Origin: Rhabditoides inermis | Lineage: Eukaryota > Nematoda > Chromadorea > Rhabditida > Rhabditidae | Length of the DNA stretch: 64,000 nucleotides | Assembly (NCBI GenBank): GCA_963966185.1 | Contig: CAWZYM010000308.1 | Coordinates: 607,001-671,000 of the forward strand | Direction: 5' to 3' | Shown here: one piece after another, positions 23,022-35,671 of the stretch | How positions within the stretch are numbered: position 1 is the stretch's first letter | Layout: every line of letters starts with the position of its first letter | Program-made: the position numbers and the translations under genes | Notes under the pieces: model-generated | Databases searched by the model: none | The model's input: the letters and a program-made list of their open reading frames with translations, nothing else | What the model was told of the DNA's origin: nothing

Positions 23022-25135
23022 CTAGGCGGACTTCTTTGGCGGGGTGAGCACTGCATCCTCGTCCTCCCCCTCCTCCATCGGCTTCGGCTTCGGAGGAGTG
23101 TGCGTGGTCGGAAGGGGAAGCTGCTCGGAAGGCGCCTCCGGGTAGGGGACCATGGTGCGCGGGATCGTCTTGGTCACATCCTCCTTCGGAGACGCGGCTG
23201 GTTGCGGGGCCGGGGCTGGCGGGACAGCGGCGGGGGAGGGAGAGGGGGCGGTGGTGGGAGAAGCGGCAGTAACGGAGTGGGCAGCGGGGGGCAGAGGGGG
23301 TGCGGCGACGGGGGACACGGCGATCACGGGGGCCGCACTCTTCGGGGAGGCGGCTGCCTGGGAGGCAGCCATGGCCATAGCCGAGCTCGGAGACAGCTCA
23401 TACATGCGGGCGATAGCCGCCTGAGAGTGCTTCACACGTGTCTTCGGAGAGGCGGCAGTGGCGGCGGGGACATTCTGCGTGGGTGTTTCTGCCTTGGGAG
23501 AGACGGCAACGGGGACAGTGCTCTTGGGAGAGAGGACTGCGGGGAGGCGGGGCATGGTGGGCGGAGTCACAGCCACCGGCGACCTGGCCACTTCGTTCAC
23601 CACTGCCGTCTGGAATACGTATTCTGTGTTAAGAACCCAATTGTTATCTAACCCAGTTCTTATCTACATGGGATGCAGGCGGGACAGCAGGCGCGTTGTT
23701 TACTCCGGACGAATTCTGAGCGACAGACTGCAACGCCGAAGCAGTCTTAATCGAATTAGCATAAATTTCACAATAAAAAACAGGTCCTTACGTGAACGGG
23801 AGTGGACGGGGGTCCGACGACGGCCGTGTTCACATCGCTCTTCTCCGCAGTCGAGACGGCAGAGTGAAAGGGGCGGGGCGTAGTGGGCGGGGCGGCGGTG
23901 AGCGAGGCGTTCGCCGTCGACGCGGTCAGCTCAGAGATGCCGTATGTCTTCTGCTCAGTCTTCACTTCGGTAGCCGGCTGCACAGTCTTCTCCGAGAGAG
24001 AAGACAGCATCGACTTGGCCGAATCTGGAAAGTAGTACTTACAGTAACCCCAGTGCTTACAGTAACTCAGTACCACTGGTGGGAGACGCCTTGTCGGACT
24101 CCTTGGTCTGCGAGGGAATGCATGTCTGCACCGACGATGTGTCCTGAAACGAATGTCTTGAGTACTGTAGTTTGTGCCACCTTGCATGTGGCGATGACAG
24201 TGAGTGGGCAGGTAGCGGGGACTTGTATGTGAAGGGGCTGTGTGGGAGGGGCAGATGCAGTGGGGAGGGCGGTGGGGGGAGGGGCGAGGGCAGTCGCCAT
24301 AGAAGTGGTCCAAGTGCGCACTGGACCCGCCTTCTCACTGCAACGAGGGCATTGAGAGGGGGGGGAGTGGGATGGGTTCACCTGTTGCTGGCCGCGAAGA
24401 TTGCCGAGGAGGAGTCGCTCCTCTCCACAGCCACCTTCTCCCCCTCTCCCACCACGTCCGCATAGTTGATCTTGTTCAGATTCATGTACTGCACGTTCGT
24501 GTACTGCTCGTCCTCCTACGTATACGGTAGACTGGGGTTACGGTAGCTACCCCGTACCTTCTTCTTCTTGGTCTCGGGTGCGTCGTGTGTGCCCTTAATG
24601 CTCAGCTCCACCGTCACACTCTTACTCGGCAGTTTCTCGGTTTTGGCGCGACGGCTCGCACTGGACGTATACGGTAGATTGCGGTAGCTACAGTACTCCG
24701 TACCGCGACGCCTTATTCTTCTTGCTCTTTTCGTTCTTCTCCTTCTTCACCCTCTTCTCCCTGAACGATGACACCGGGCGGTCATCCTGGAATACGGTAT
24801 TTACAGAATTACGGTATTCTACCGTATACCTTGATCACCACCGCAGTCGGAGCGTCCTTCTTCTTGCCGTCCGTGAAGTACGAGTAGATCGCCTGGAGAT
24901 CGGGGGTACTGCAATTACGGTAGACTACAGTACCTGTATGATGTGCAGGATGATCCCGAGGGAGGCGATGATGCATATTCCGGTGACGAGCTTGAGACTG
25001 GTGCCAGCCGAGTCGACCAGAGACTGCACGGCCGCCGTCAGTTGGTCCGGCCTGGAAGGGATTGGTGACTGAGATAAGGGAGGGGGGCAAGACTGGATGA
25101 AGACAGTAGGGGGGGAGGGCGAACTTTATCGTCAT
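23022..25135 (-). CDS. Membrane-anchored SPK-repeat protein, about 540 aa
   Basis: I do not recognise this protein. The start at 25135 (MTIK) lies 20 bp behind an ATTGCAG acceptor. Exon 1 is only 11 nt (25135-25125). A single transmembrane segment follows at residues about 24-42 (VTGICIIASLGIILHII) with no signal peptide. Then comes a strongly basic segment (FREKRVKKEKNEKSKKNK), a mixed region with YTNVQYMNLNKINYADV, Thr/Pro-rich linkers, and a long C-terminal exon (from about 23606 to 23022) with repeated AxSPK and VSPK motifs, ending in acidic PMEEGEDEDAVLTPPKKSA. SP-K motifs are possible proline-directed kinase sites (inference). Introns 2-5 are 41-43 bp and share TACCGTA/TACGGTA sequence. 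Likely a single-pass protein with a large disordered cytoplasmic tail. Confidence 0.68.
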
Positions 25136-27436
25136 GCTTGCGTGCCTGCGCGATCCTGCAATGCGTTCCTTTCCCACCCCGCTCGGAAGGATGACATTTC
25201 TAGAGACGCGGTCTAGTCGGCGGGGGTGTGTGTAATGAGAGTTGCATGTAGATGCAGAGAGAACACTCGCACGCGTGCTTCTGCCGCCAGAGTCGATGCC
25301 CGCCCAAGCTTGTTTACGCGTCGTCCACTGGGGTTTTTCACTTTCACTGTCTGTTTTACTTTTTAAAATTCACAGGGATCTATTGGATCTATCTGTCATT
25401 GTTTACAAGTTTGTTTATGTTGCTGCTTCTCCAATGTAATGTTTGTAATCTGATCGGATCGCGAGTTCTCAGCGGGCGGTCAGCTGCTATTTAGCCGCAA
25501 GCGTCTCTCCCCAAGACTGGTTCCCCCATCCCCTTCCCCCGCCTCTTTTCGCCCTCTCACTCTCTCTCTCTCTCTCTCACTCTCACTCTCTCTCTCTCTC
25601 CTTTCTCTCTCTCTCTCACTCTCTCTCTCTCTCTCTCTCTCTCACTATTTCTCTCCTCCACTCTCACTTGCGCTCCACTCGCATGTTTTTTCGTTGTTTC
25701 CATTCACTCATGAGAATCATGACATGAGTTTGCATTTCTATCGAAAATCAAACTGTCGTAGCATTTTTTTGTGAATATACAGCTGGCCGCGTCAAGAATT
25801 TTTCTTCTTCTTTTCCCCGCGGCGTGCGGTCGGGTCCTCATTTTGCCCCACCGCCACCGAATGTTCGGTCATCGACAAGAATCCTTCCCGAGTAACCAGT
25901 GAGGCGGCGGGAAGTACCCTCATGTGGAAGCAGCTATGGCGCGAGGAGATACTGATTGGCATGGAAGCAAAGGAAAACCCGGAGCTCTACACGTCAAGAA
26001 TGGTACTATGGTCCAGGAATGATTATCGATCGAGTATCGTCTTTCCACCACTAACCTTGTCAGCCGACCTGTCTTTCCCCGGCGTTAGCCTATTATGTAT
26101 CTAGCATCTTAGGCACTACTGTATGCTTCATATCATTATGATTGTGTTGTCATGTTCAGATATTACGATTCCGGATAAACGATTGATTGATTGACAGCTG
26201 GCCGGCCATCTGTCATCTTTCTCGTTCATTTTTTTTATGATCGTGAGTATCTTTGCGGGTGCATTTGCGCACAGCAAAATGAAATGAAAATGTATAATCG
26301 CAATCTTTCTCATAGTTTTTTTTCTCGTTCGAGTCAGCTGTTGTCACACTCACTTGTTCCTTTCAAGTGCGCTGGCATTGTGTATACATAAACAAATCTC
26401 AGCAAATATGTCCTATTGTTATCTGGTTCTTTGTTTTTCCACAAAATGTAGATGTGACTGATCAATGAATCCTGACAATCGAAAACGAAATATCAATCGA
26501 AATAGTAAAGGTGCGGTCAGTCTCTTCGGAATCCATTCCGAAGTGTTTCGAAGGATTATCAAGGCATTCCGAAGTGTTCGGGAGTGTTCGGGAGTATTAC
26601 GAAGGCAATTTGGGAGTGTCCTGGGGGCGATTCGAAAGGCAATTCTGAAGTGTTTCAAAGAGATTGACCGCAACTTTACTACTCGTCTATATAGAGAAGG
26701 TTGCGTTCCGTATCCGTTCCTATTTTCATTACCGATTTGTCGCTCCCATCTTTTTGCATGTGACGTTTCTGTTCTTCTTGTTTGCTCTTTCTCTCTTTCT
26801 TCCTCACTCTCTCTTTCTCTTTCTCTCTTTCTCTCTTTCTCTCTTTCTCTCTTTCTCTCTTTCTCCCTCCCTCTCTCTCTATCCCTCACTCTCTTTATCT
26901 CTCACACAAATTCATACACACTCACACTCACGCTTTCATCTCACTCACTCGCTCTTGTATAATCTGAAGATTCAAGAATTCTCATTCCAAAATATTTCCA
27001 AAATAGAAGAAAGAATAAACATTCTTATCATGTTAATTACTCCTTATCATATAGATTACTTGGTAGATCATATAGATTACTTGGTACTCCTGGTATAGTT
27101 TGATATAGTTTGATTAGTTTTAGCCCACATGGAAAGCTTTTTTTTATTTTCAACCAAAAAGTTTTCTTTCAGAGTTATTTTTTCCGCTATTGTGAATGTC
27201 CTGGTTCGAAATTTTAATCTACATTTATTCAAAAATATTTGTTCGAAGAATGTGAGTTGGTCGACTGTGCACTCTTATCTACTCCGGAGATCAACTGTGC
27301 ACCGGTTGCGCAATTGAGATATCGCTAGCACCGCCCCTACCTCGATCTGCTCTCGCTGTTTTTTTGTGTTGATTTTGTCGGTTATTCGCGGTTTCAAAAA
27401 GGTTTGTTTACATTTCAAGTTAACTTTTCGTTCCAG
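25136..27436. other. Intergenic, repeat-rich, no gene
   Basis: Contains (CT)n at 25556-25655, CTTT/CTCTTT repeats at about 26785-26890, a MITE at 26512-26671, and a 20-bp tandem (ATCATATAGATTACTTGGTA) at 27046-27090. The part next to 27437 is presumably the promoter of gene A. Confidence 0.55.
26512..26671. mobile_element. MITE, second copy
   Basis: Same family as 20742-20921: starts GCGGTCAGTCTCTTCGGA, ends TTTCAAAGAGATTGACCGC, and has the same CGAAGTGTTCGGGAGTGTTC interior. Confidence 0.82.
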
Positions 27437-30400
27437 ATGTCACAACATGTGAGCCCAGAGGGTACGGCCAATCTGAAGCTGCTTCTCAAGCAATTTCCCA
27501 ACACACTCATGGAAAACATCGAGAGAAACGAAGGAGGTCTGTTATTTCAAACCAATTAAATTCATTTCAGATGTGAAGCATTACTTCGAATCTGGAACGG
27601 TGTATTAACATGTCTAGTAGTGTCGTATGAAACGTTTCGTGATTCGTATGTTGCGAAAGAAAAGTGAAACGTATTCGCTGCAGGTGTGACCGTATCCGTC
27701 CGTTTTTCGATGCTCTCGTTTCCACTGCTTGGCGGTATTGGACAGGCCGCCAACGAACAAGAGTGAGTCAGAACAATACAAGTTTCAGGATTGTTAATAT
27801 GTGCATTGCTTTATCACATTTCAAGTGCTCGATCAGCGGCGCTTCGCTCGTTCGCAGCTCGGCTCTGTGAGCTGTGCATCTTCAATGACAAGATTATTCG
27901 ACTGGTGGAGAAGTACGGAAATGTAAATATTCCAAGCGGTAGTTTATCGTTATCACCTCTTATCAGGAGGCGATCTCGGTGTTCGCACCGGGTGCACTCG
28001 ACTTGTTCACTCATCTCGTCGAGTTCATGACAAAGGGAAGACAGTGTAAGTCATTACTAGTAAACCACAAATAATGTTTGCCAGTGTCCGCCCGCGCACG
28101 CATTTCGAAGAGCTGGGACGGATCGCTGTTCCCGTCGGAGCGGGTGCAGCTCACTCGGGAGATGACGAGCACAGTGGGCACATACTGGGACGAGATGTGG
28201 CCAGAGCTAGACATTCCTTCGCACATGCAGCTAGAGACGGAAGAGGTGAGCGCCAACTCGATCTCGAACGAAACATAGTTGTGTTTGCAGGGTGCTCCCG
28301 TGACGAGTGAGAGTGTGATGAAGGAGGACGAGGCTGGAGGGCAGGAGTATGATCCAGCCGGCACTCCCACTACATGCTGCAGCGAGGTCACTACACAATG
28401 TTCATCACAACATCTCACAATACGCTACTCCGAACATATTCAACGTTGTCTGACTGAGTCTGATTATCGATGGCTATGATAATTGCTTTATGATCAAAGA
28501 GAGTGAACAATCGTGAAACGACACGATAGTGTTGCATATGTATTCCTGTGCAGTTGTCTCGCCCGGGCCTGCCCACTCCACCACCCGTCTTGTCCACTCC
28601 TCAGCTCACTCCAGATACCCCCATTGACTCTGTCCCCGTCAAGCACAACCAGGTAAGAATAACTGCTTGCATACATGCATCTCACTTGTTCAGACTCCCT
28701 GCACCTCCAAGCCTGTCGAGAAACGCCCCGTGGCTGTCTCTCCGGCTTGCTCCGAGCCTCCGGATGGGAAGCGAGCGCGGATGGCGGGACGTGCGGACAG
28801 GGTGGACAGGCCGGGTGGAGACATGCAGGGGGCAGTGCAGCCGAGTTGCCCCGTGCCCCCCGAGTGGGCGGACAGTCGCACCGCCCTTCTCGAACTAGCC
28901 AGTGTGTTCGGAGCCCGAGTCGAGGAGGGTCAGCACAGTTTGTCTCATCCATGTTGACGTTCCCTTTCAGATGCTTACATGGTCCGATTCGCCGGCATCG
29001 ATCCGGCGTTTGTGTCCGGTCGCAAGGATCAGGGGTAAGTGACTGCGAATGGCGAATCTATATTTTAAACTAGTTAAATTTCAGTGATCCATACGTTACG
29101 GTGGTGAACGCGATTCTTGATTGGAAGCTGATAAACGCGGAGAGTGGAGAGGTGGGGGATTGATTTATCGATCTAATTATTGATTGTTTATCAGGCTAAC
29201 ATCACCAAATACGCTCCCACCCTATGGCGCGTTCTGCAGCCGCTCGTGCAAGAGTACGGAAGTGGTTAGTGTTTTGTAATGTATGACCTAAAAATACTAA
29301 CATTGAGGATGCAATATGTTTACAACAAGTTTGTGAAACTATTGGTTGAGGCGAGAGTGTGGAGAGTGAATGGACGAAGAGGGTGATTCGCGACGTGGGA
29401 ATGCGGTTCTGGAAACAGCCACGGCAGCTACAGCTCGTGCAGTTCCCGGTGGGTGGATGTCAACTTTCTACTCAACTAATCGATCAATCGTTTATCAGGA
29501 ATCATTATATCTGAATATGACAACACAATCATGATGATATGAAGGATACAGTAGTGCCTAAGATGCCAGATCAACAGCACATTCTATTCTGTCTGCAGAT
29601 GGTGTCTCCGTGTGATTCCGGCTCGGATGAGTCTGCGTGTGAGCTGTTGGTGAAGACACTCGGCAACAGAAATGTGTCCACTGTGGAGGAAGAGAACGGT
29701 GACAATACTTACCCACACTGCTACTCTCCTTGTACAGTACAGTACCCCAGTGGAAAAATATTTCATAGCTTGTACTTCAGACGGTTTGTATCGCTTGCAT
29801 CTGCTTACTTTCCCCGTAGAGATGTTTGGAGAGAGGCGCTTTGTCGAGAAAGGGTGAGTATGATTATGATGTGAGATGTTTAATAATGTCCTGATTTCAG
29901 TGCCATGTTCTCCTCGTTTGTGCGTTGCCTGTGCTCGTCCGGCCTGCTTCCATCGTGGACGGAGCTCATGTATGTGCTCAAGGGAAAGGTGGGTGGAAAT
30001 GGAAGGGGGAGGAGTGTGTGTGCCGTCCCCTGTGCAGCACTCGTCTGCCTGGCTGTCCCCTCTCGTGTCTGCCGTCACTGTCGTCATCCAACACTTGTAC
30101 ACACACTACTTCGACAACAGTCAGTTCTTGGTTATTTGAAAGATGCATACATACAAATCGAAAAATGTATTATTCACAGCTACGGTTTGGAACTGTTTGT
30201 ATTTTATAATTATATCAAGAAGTGAAAATAAGAGAAGGCTTTCTATTGAAATACGTGAACCCGTGAACATGAACAAATGTTGCAGAGGCTGGTCTTCTGT
30301 CGTGTGGCGGAGAGGATCAGAGGGATAGAGTGAAGGCGTGTCTGGAGCAGATCTGGAAGCTGGACGAAGCGACCGTGGTGGTGCCGGATGCATGCCACAG

Positions 30401-32391
30401 CGGGGTACGTATTGTTTCTTTTGTTTATTAATTAAGGTAAGAACTGACTATATTACACCTCTGAAATTCTGCAATGTGTGATTCGCATTTTGACTTGTAT
30501 TTGTTGTGTGTTTTTTTTGTTTATTATACTCCTATTGATAGATCACAGTGAGGCGAAAATCATTTTTGAGCATCTTTGCACAAAGTCGACGGAATTGATC
30601 GGTCAACTTACTTTTTCATATAACATTGAAACATGTATTCCAAATAGTTTCACAAATGGTAACATCTTAAGTTGAGTATTTGTGTGTTGCAGTACACTCT
30701 GTCGTTGCCAGTGCGTCGCATGGATGGGGGACAGCTGTGGAGGAAGGGCGCCCCGCCACTCACAGACCAACTATGGGCCATCAAACACTCGGTCAGCATC
30801 TTCAAAAAGGTACGCGCTCCCTCCTGTTCAGTAAGTAACTGTGAAGACGTAGTTGACACTTTGTCTTCAGACGTCGCCTGCCGCCTGTCGAATGCCTCCG
30901 ATGCCTGTGACACCTTCGATGTATCCCCTCCAGTTTCCCTTGCCACAAACTCCACGGAGGGACGGGGAGGTGAGCGAGTGCGAGAGTGAGTGGGATGGAG
31001 AGAGAGAGAGAGATGGGGTCGTGTGGTTTCAGTCGCCGCAGCCAGTGCCCCCTCCCTCCTTCTCCTTCCCCGGTGTTTCCATGCACGTTGCTGCCCCCGC
31101 TGTTGTCGATGTCAGTCCCAGAGAAGGTGGGTTGTTGTTGCTGTTGTTGTTTTGCAATACATATTTGTTTCAGCCCGGTTTCGACGCGCTGCCGAGTCGC
31201 TGTGCAATGTGCTGGGTTGGCGGATAGAGGTTGGGGAGGAATCTACACTACAGTACTACTATGACGTCACATTTCAGACGATGGCGGACCTGCAGTTCGG
31301 AGAGGTCATCTACTTTTCCGGAATTCCCATGGCTATGGCATATTCGCGCACAGGCGCTGTTCAGTCGAATGACGATGACGGAGTGGTGCACAAGCCGTGA
31401 GTCGAGCGAGGGAGGGAGAGAGAGGAGAGAGAGGGGGGAGAGACGAGAGAGAGGGTGGTTGTAGGTACGAAAGGCTGATGTACCGTCTGCGCAACATGGG
31501 TCTGATTCCTATGGCGAATCACGGCGAGGTGAGTGTGTGTTGGTTGGAAGAATGTGGATGACTGACTGACTCTTCAGGTGTTTGTTCCCGGATTGCCGGT
31601 CTCGAACTGCATCTGCTGCCTATTCGCCATGCTAGATCTCACACACAACAATATCAGTGAGTACAGGAAGGGGAGAGAGGGGGATAAGGTATGAGGTGTG
31701 TTGTTTGAGCGGTGCCGACTGTGGCTCGTCTGTCTCGTGCGTTCTGGATGATGGCTGAGAAGCCGCACTTGCTTCGCGTGGTCGAGCAGCCAGCCTGGCA
31801 GCCGCGAACCGAGGTGGACAGCCAGCAGAGGTCGGTCCTCTCATCATTTGATCGATCGCTCGATTGGCTGCGTTCAGCTTCCGCGCGCGTCTCTGCGAGT
31901 TCCTCCTGTGCAAGATTGCCGCCCTCGCACACACTCGACTCGTGCTCGGGTCTACTGCGCGTGAGTCCATACATGTATTGGAAGATAGTATTATCGATTG
32001 ATTGTTTTCAGGCCAGCAACCGATGCTGTGGTTCCGTGATCTGTCGATGAAGCACATCGGACTCGTGGTGACCACCGAAGAGTGAGTGGGCGGGATTATT
32101 GATTGATTAGAGATAGTATTGATTGGTTGCAGGTGTCCGTACTACTCGCTGCTCCGCTCCGTCATTCCCTCCACGGTGACTGTGAGCGATGAAGAACTGG
32201 ATGTGATTATCGATGATACGGTGAGTGATAATCAGATGACGTCACAGTTCTGATTTGTTGTTTAGGATAAGCGAGAGCTTTTGAAGTGTGTAATCACTGG
32301 ATCGGCATGTTTTGTGAAGGAGCTGATCCTGAAGGAGACGCAGGAGTACTATGACCACCACAAGGCAGGCAGGCAGGTCTCGGACAGATGA
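27437..32391 (+). CDS. Family gene A: large nuclear-type protein, unrecognised, about 950-1000 aa
   Basis: I do not recognise the family. The ATG at 27437 directly follows TTCCAG. About 27 small exons run to the TGA at 32391. Blocks in order, all shared with B-E: an N-terminal helix (LLLKQFPNTLMENIE); SVRFSMLSFPLLGG; RSFAARLCELCIF..LVEKYGN; ALDLFTHLVEFMTKG; ARISKSWDGSLFPSER; a Pro-rich and basic linker with DGKRARMAGR, an NLS-like motif; LASVFGARVEE then VRFAGIDPAF; a WKLI..LWRVLQPLV..FWKQP region; LHLLTFPVEMFG then FSSFVRCLCSSGLLPSW; AESLCNVLGWRI; RLRNMGLIP; ARLSRAFWMMAEKP; CPYYSLLRSVIP; and a charged C-terminus. No enzyme motif is evident and helix-rich composition suggests a scaffold. One intron acceptor is TTTGAG. 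Part of the gene is duplicated at 18668-19115. Exact exon borders in the middle are tentative. Confidence 0.75.
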
Positions 32392-33272
32392 GGTGGATGG
32401 TGGAGGAGAGAGGGGTAACAAGAATTAGAGATTGCAGACATTCCGGTTTCATGTGCAAAGTTTTGTTGTTGTATATGGATATTAGAGTACTATATATTAT
32501 TTGTGTCTTTTCACCAGGGCGATATGTGTTTGTGGGTCCCATTTACGTGTTTCTTTGAACTCTGATTGAAAATTGCTGTCAAAAATATGTTCCATATCGA
32601 GATTGTTGTTGTTTGTATATGACCATCGGTCGTTATGTAGTCCACATGAAGATATTTATTGTAAACTGTCAAGTTTCTAAATAAAGTTGTTTTAATAGTG
32701 TTTGCTTTATGGATTACGCGGGTGGGATATCGCATGTGAGACAATCTGTCAATGGCCATTGTCGGTTCTTGTCATGTTCTCTGCGGGTGGCATGCTTGTC
32801 TATTCGATGATAGCAGAGTCCCATGGTTGGTGACAGCAATTGTGTGACATACCATATTTTTGGATTGGCTAGTAGTACTCTTTTCACTATGAGGACAAAT
32901 AGACAAATGTGAAGTAATATGTGTAAGGGTGACAACAACGGAGAATTATCAATTTCATACATCTGAACGTCTTAGGTGTCCAAGTCCATGTCTCTCGATA
33001 TGACATCATCGATATAACACAGACTGTGGTCTGAAGTCTGATATCTCCCGTGTCCGGGTAGGGTTCTCTTATGATATTTCTGTAGAGATTATTGGTAATA
33101 ACGTTTTGGACTTGGACCGATTGCATGACATGAAATAATATTAGCTCCGTGTGGTAAAGAAATAACCGTTTCATTGCGTGTGTGAACTATACTGTGCCGG
33201 TTCGAGTTTCTGACACGTATACCTCACTCTCAGTTGATACATACTTGTTCCCCCTACAATACACACTTCAAC
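32392..33272. other. Intergenic
   Basis: 3' flank of gene A and 5' flank of the chemoreceptor gene. No gene or repeat is supported. Confidence 0.5.
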
Positions 33273-34839
33273 ATGTTCGTCTACACAAGCATGGACTATG
33301 TCCATTACATAATCGTTTACGTGATTGCTGCATTTGCGTTGTGCACAAACTTGTCACTGTTGTGTTTCATCTTCTTCAAAGTAAGATCATACCACAATCA
33401 TTTATTCCAATATAATTTTTGAGACGTCCTCGGATATTGGAAACTACAAATACTTGCTTATAGTTTTCGCAACATTCAATATATTTTACACAGGCGTATA
33501 CGCGTTCATTATGCCGGTAATGCAGAAAAATATGACTGTTAACTGAACGAACGTCTAGATATTCCACACGGATGGATACGGTTACATGATATTTGCTGCG
33601 GGACCACTATCCAAGTCAAACCTCAGTGATGTTTTCGTAGCGTTGTATTGTTGTGTATACATACAAACTATACTATTGTTGGGATATCATTCTATTTACA
33701 GATATATCAGCTTGTGCAAGTATGTCTTAACTACACGAAAACTGTTATAATCTTAATATTAATTTCTAGTATATTGTCAAAACAAAATCATATTTCAGAT
33801 CTCATCTAGTTTACGTTGTTCATTCAACAATCGGAATCTCTCTAATGGGTATTGCTTTTATTCTGATCAGTGTAGGCTGGTTTTTCGTGTCATATTTTCA
33901 TATGATTGCTACTAAAGATTTACGGTCAGTGTTTCGAACGATACATTATTGAATTACTTTTTTATAATATAACTAACTACTCACATGTTATAAATCCAAT
34001 GTTCTGTAAAAAAAAAGTTCACTTTTAGTATCGCAATGCACGACTCAATGGTCACTCTTTATGGTGTTGATACACTCAAAATCAGCTTCATTGGTCTTCT
34101 TTATTGGGTATACTACAAAACAAGTAGTTTATTCAGAACAAAAATTCAGACAAGAGATGTAGACGGTTCTATGGACTTTATGAACCGTTCATTTTACGGA
34201 CTCATGATAATGTCGGGGATACTGTATACGTCAATTGGTAAGATAACTTCGATAAATGATATTATGAACGCCTATTTTCAGTCGGCATCGCTGTTCTCAG
34301 TCGGAACACCTATGCAAAAATGAATATTATAACGGTTTCCGAAACAACGAAACATTTACAAAAGCAATTGTTCAGGACACTAGTCGTACAGGTAAGAAGC
34401 TAATGAAAATGGATTGATACGTGTGAATTCATACGTGATACAGGCGATAATACCTCTCATCTTCCTGCATCTTCCTTGCATAGCTATCATCACTTGTCCC
34501 CTGTTCGGTATTCCTCTCGCGAACTGGCCAATGATAGGCTCTCACGCATTCGGAATCTACCCAGGTTTGTAACTGACTTGTTCGCATAGATTATAATCCA
34601 TTCAGCGCTTGATCCACTCGTTGCAATTATATTTATTGGCGATTATCGCAGAGCTCTCATCAAGTAAGAAATTTCGATAGCATAATTTATTAAAATGACG
34701 AACATTCAGAATGTTTCGATGGTGGAAGAGAGAAGATCGGCCGGAAATAGCAGATAACAGACGAAACATTTCGATTCGACCCTGTTTGGATAAAATCCAC
34801 ACATTTGCAAAAAAACACAGTACATACTGTAAAAAATGA
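33273..34839 (+). CDS. Seven-transmembrane chemoreceptor, Str superfamily
   Basis: A nematode G-protein-coupled chemoreceptor. About eight exons run from the ATG at 33273 to the TGA at 34839. It has seven hydrophobic segments in the usual order. Str-type signatures are present: GNYKYLLIVFATFNIFYTGV after TM1, ALYCCVYIQTILLLGYHSIY then RYISLCK at TM3, TKHLQKQLFRTLVVQ before TM6, and the TM7 motif ALDPLVAIIFIGDYRRAL. The basic C-tail ends STYCKK. No frameshift or stop was found, so the gene looks intact. By family knowledge it would act in the cilia of sensory neurons; the ligand is unknown. Its second exon is entered through a TTTTTGAG acceptor. It lies between family genes A and B on the same strand. 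Confidence 0.88.
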
Positions 34840-35671
34840 ACACGGATGCATGATTTGAACAATAAACACACATCTGTGACTATGAACATCAAACCACATT
34901 TCAGTGTACTAAAAAATGCTTGTTCTCTCTACCCTTATATCTCTCTCCTCTCTTTTTCTCCTCTCTCTCTCCTCCTGCTTTCTCCTGCTTTCCTCTCTCT
35001 CCTTTTCCTCTTCTTTTTTTTTCAAGTGTCATGCTTATTTATGTTATGTGATCAAACAATAATTGACATTTTCATGCCATCACTTTATAATAGATTTGAA
35101 TTTGCTCTGTAGACTTCAGAAAACCGGCTGGCCGTAACTCAGGCGGGAAACGAGAGAGTGAGAGAAACAGAGAGAGAGAGTGAGAGAGAGCACTACTCGA
35201 TAAACTTTGTTTGCACAGTCTTTCCATTTCACCCATGCTGACCGCGCGTTATCTTTTTTCTAGTATCTTTTTTGTTATCTATAAGCACGTGTCTGTTCAA
35301 CTTTGAATGTCCGCTATGAGAGGTGGCCTGCCCGCGGTATCGCTCCTCCTATGCGGACGCGCCAGTAACATATCGATCGCAGTCTGTTGCGAATCACTAA
35401 TGCGCAATCGGCGCTGGGCAGAGGGTTCTTTATTCTATTCATCTCCACGCGACTGCCGACCGTTGTTGCCTTGCTTGTTAGTACTGCTTTTTTCACCGCG
35501 CGCTCCATCGATTTCCCCCACAGAGTTCCAGTTCTGTTGCACTATCCTACTCTGCGCGTTCCACAAGTGTATCATCCTCCAACATGCCTACGTTCATATT
35601 TCCACAGATTCGCGCTGTAGTCGCTTCACCGTTAATAGCAATAAACGTTTACAAACGTATCTATTTCAGTT
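34840..35671. other. Intergenic, pyrimidine- and purine-rich tracts
   Basis: CT-rich at 34930-35030 and GA-rich at 35149-35190. This is the presumed promoter region of gene B. No gene is supported. Confidence 0.5.

Noticed and set aside
23100..23883. Gly-rich plus-strand ORFs
   Set aside because: Antisense shadow of the Ala/Pro/SPK-rich exon of the minus-strand gene.
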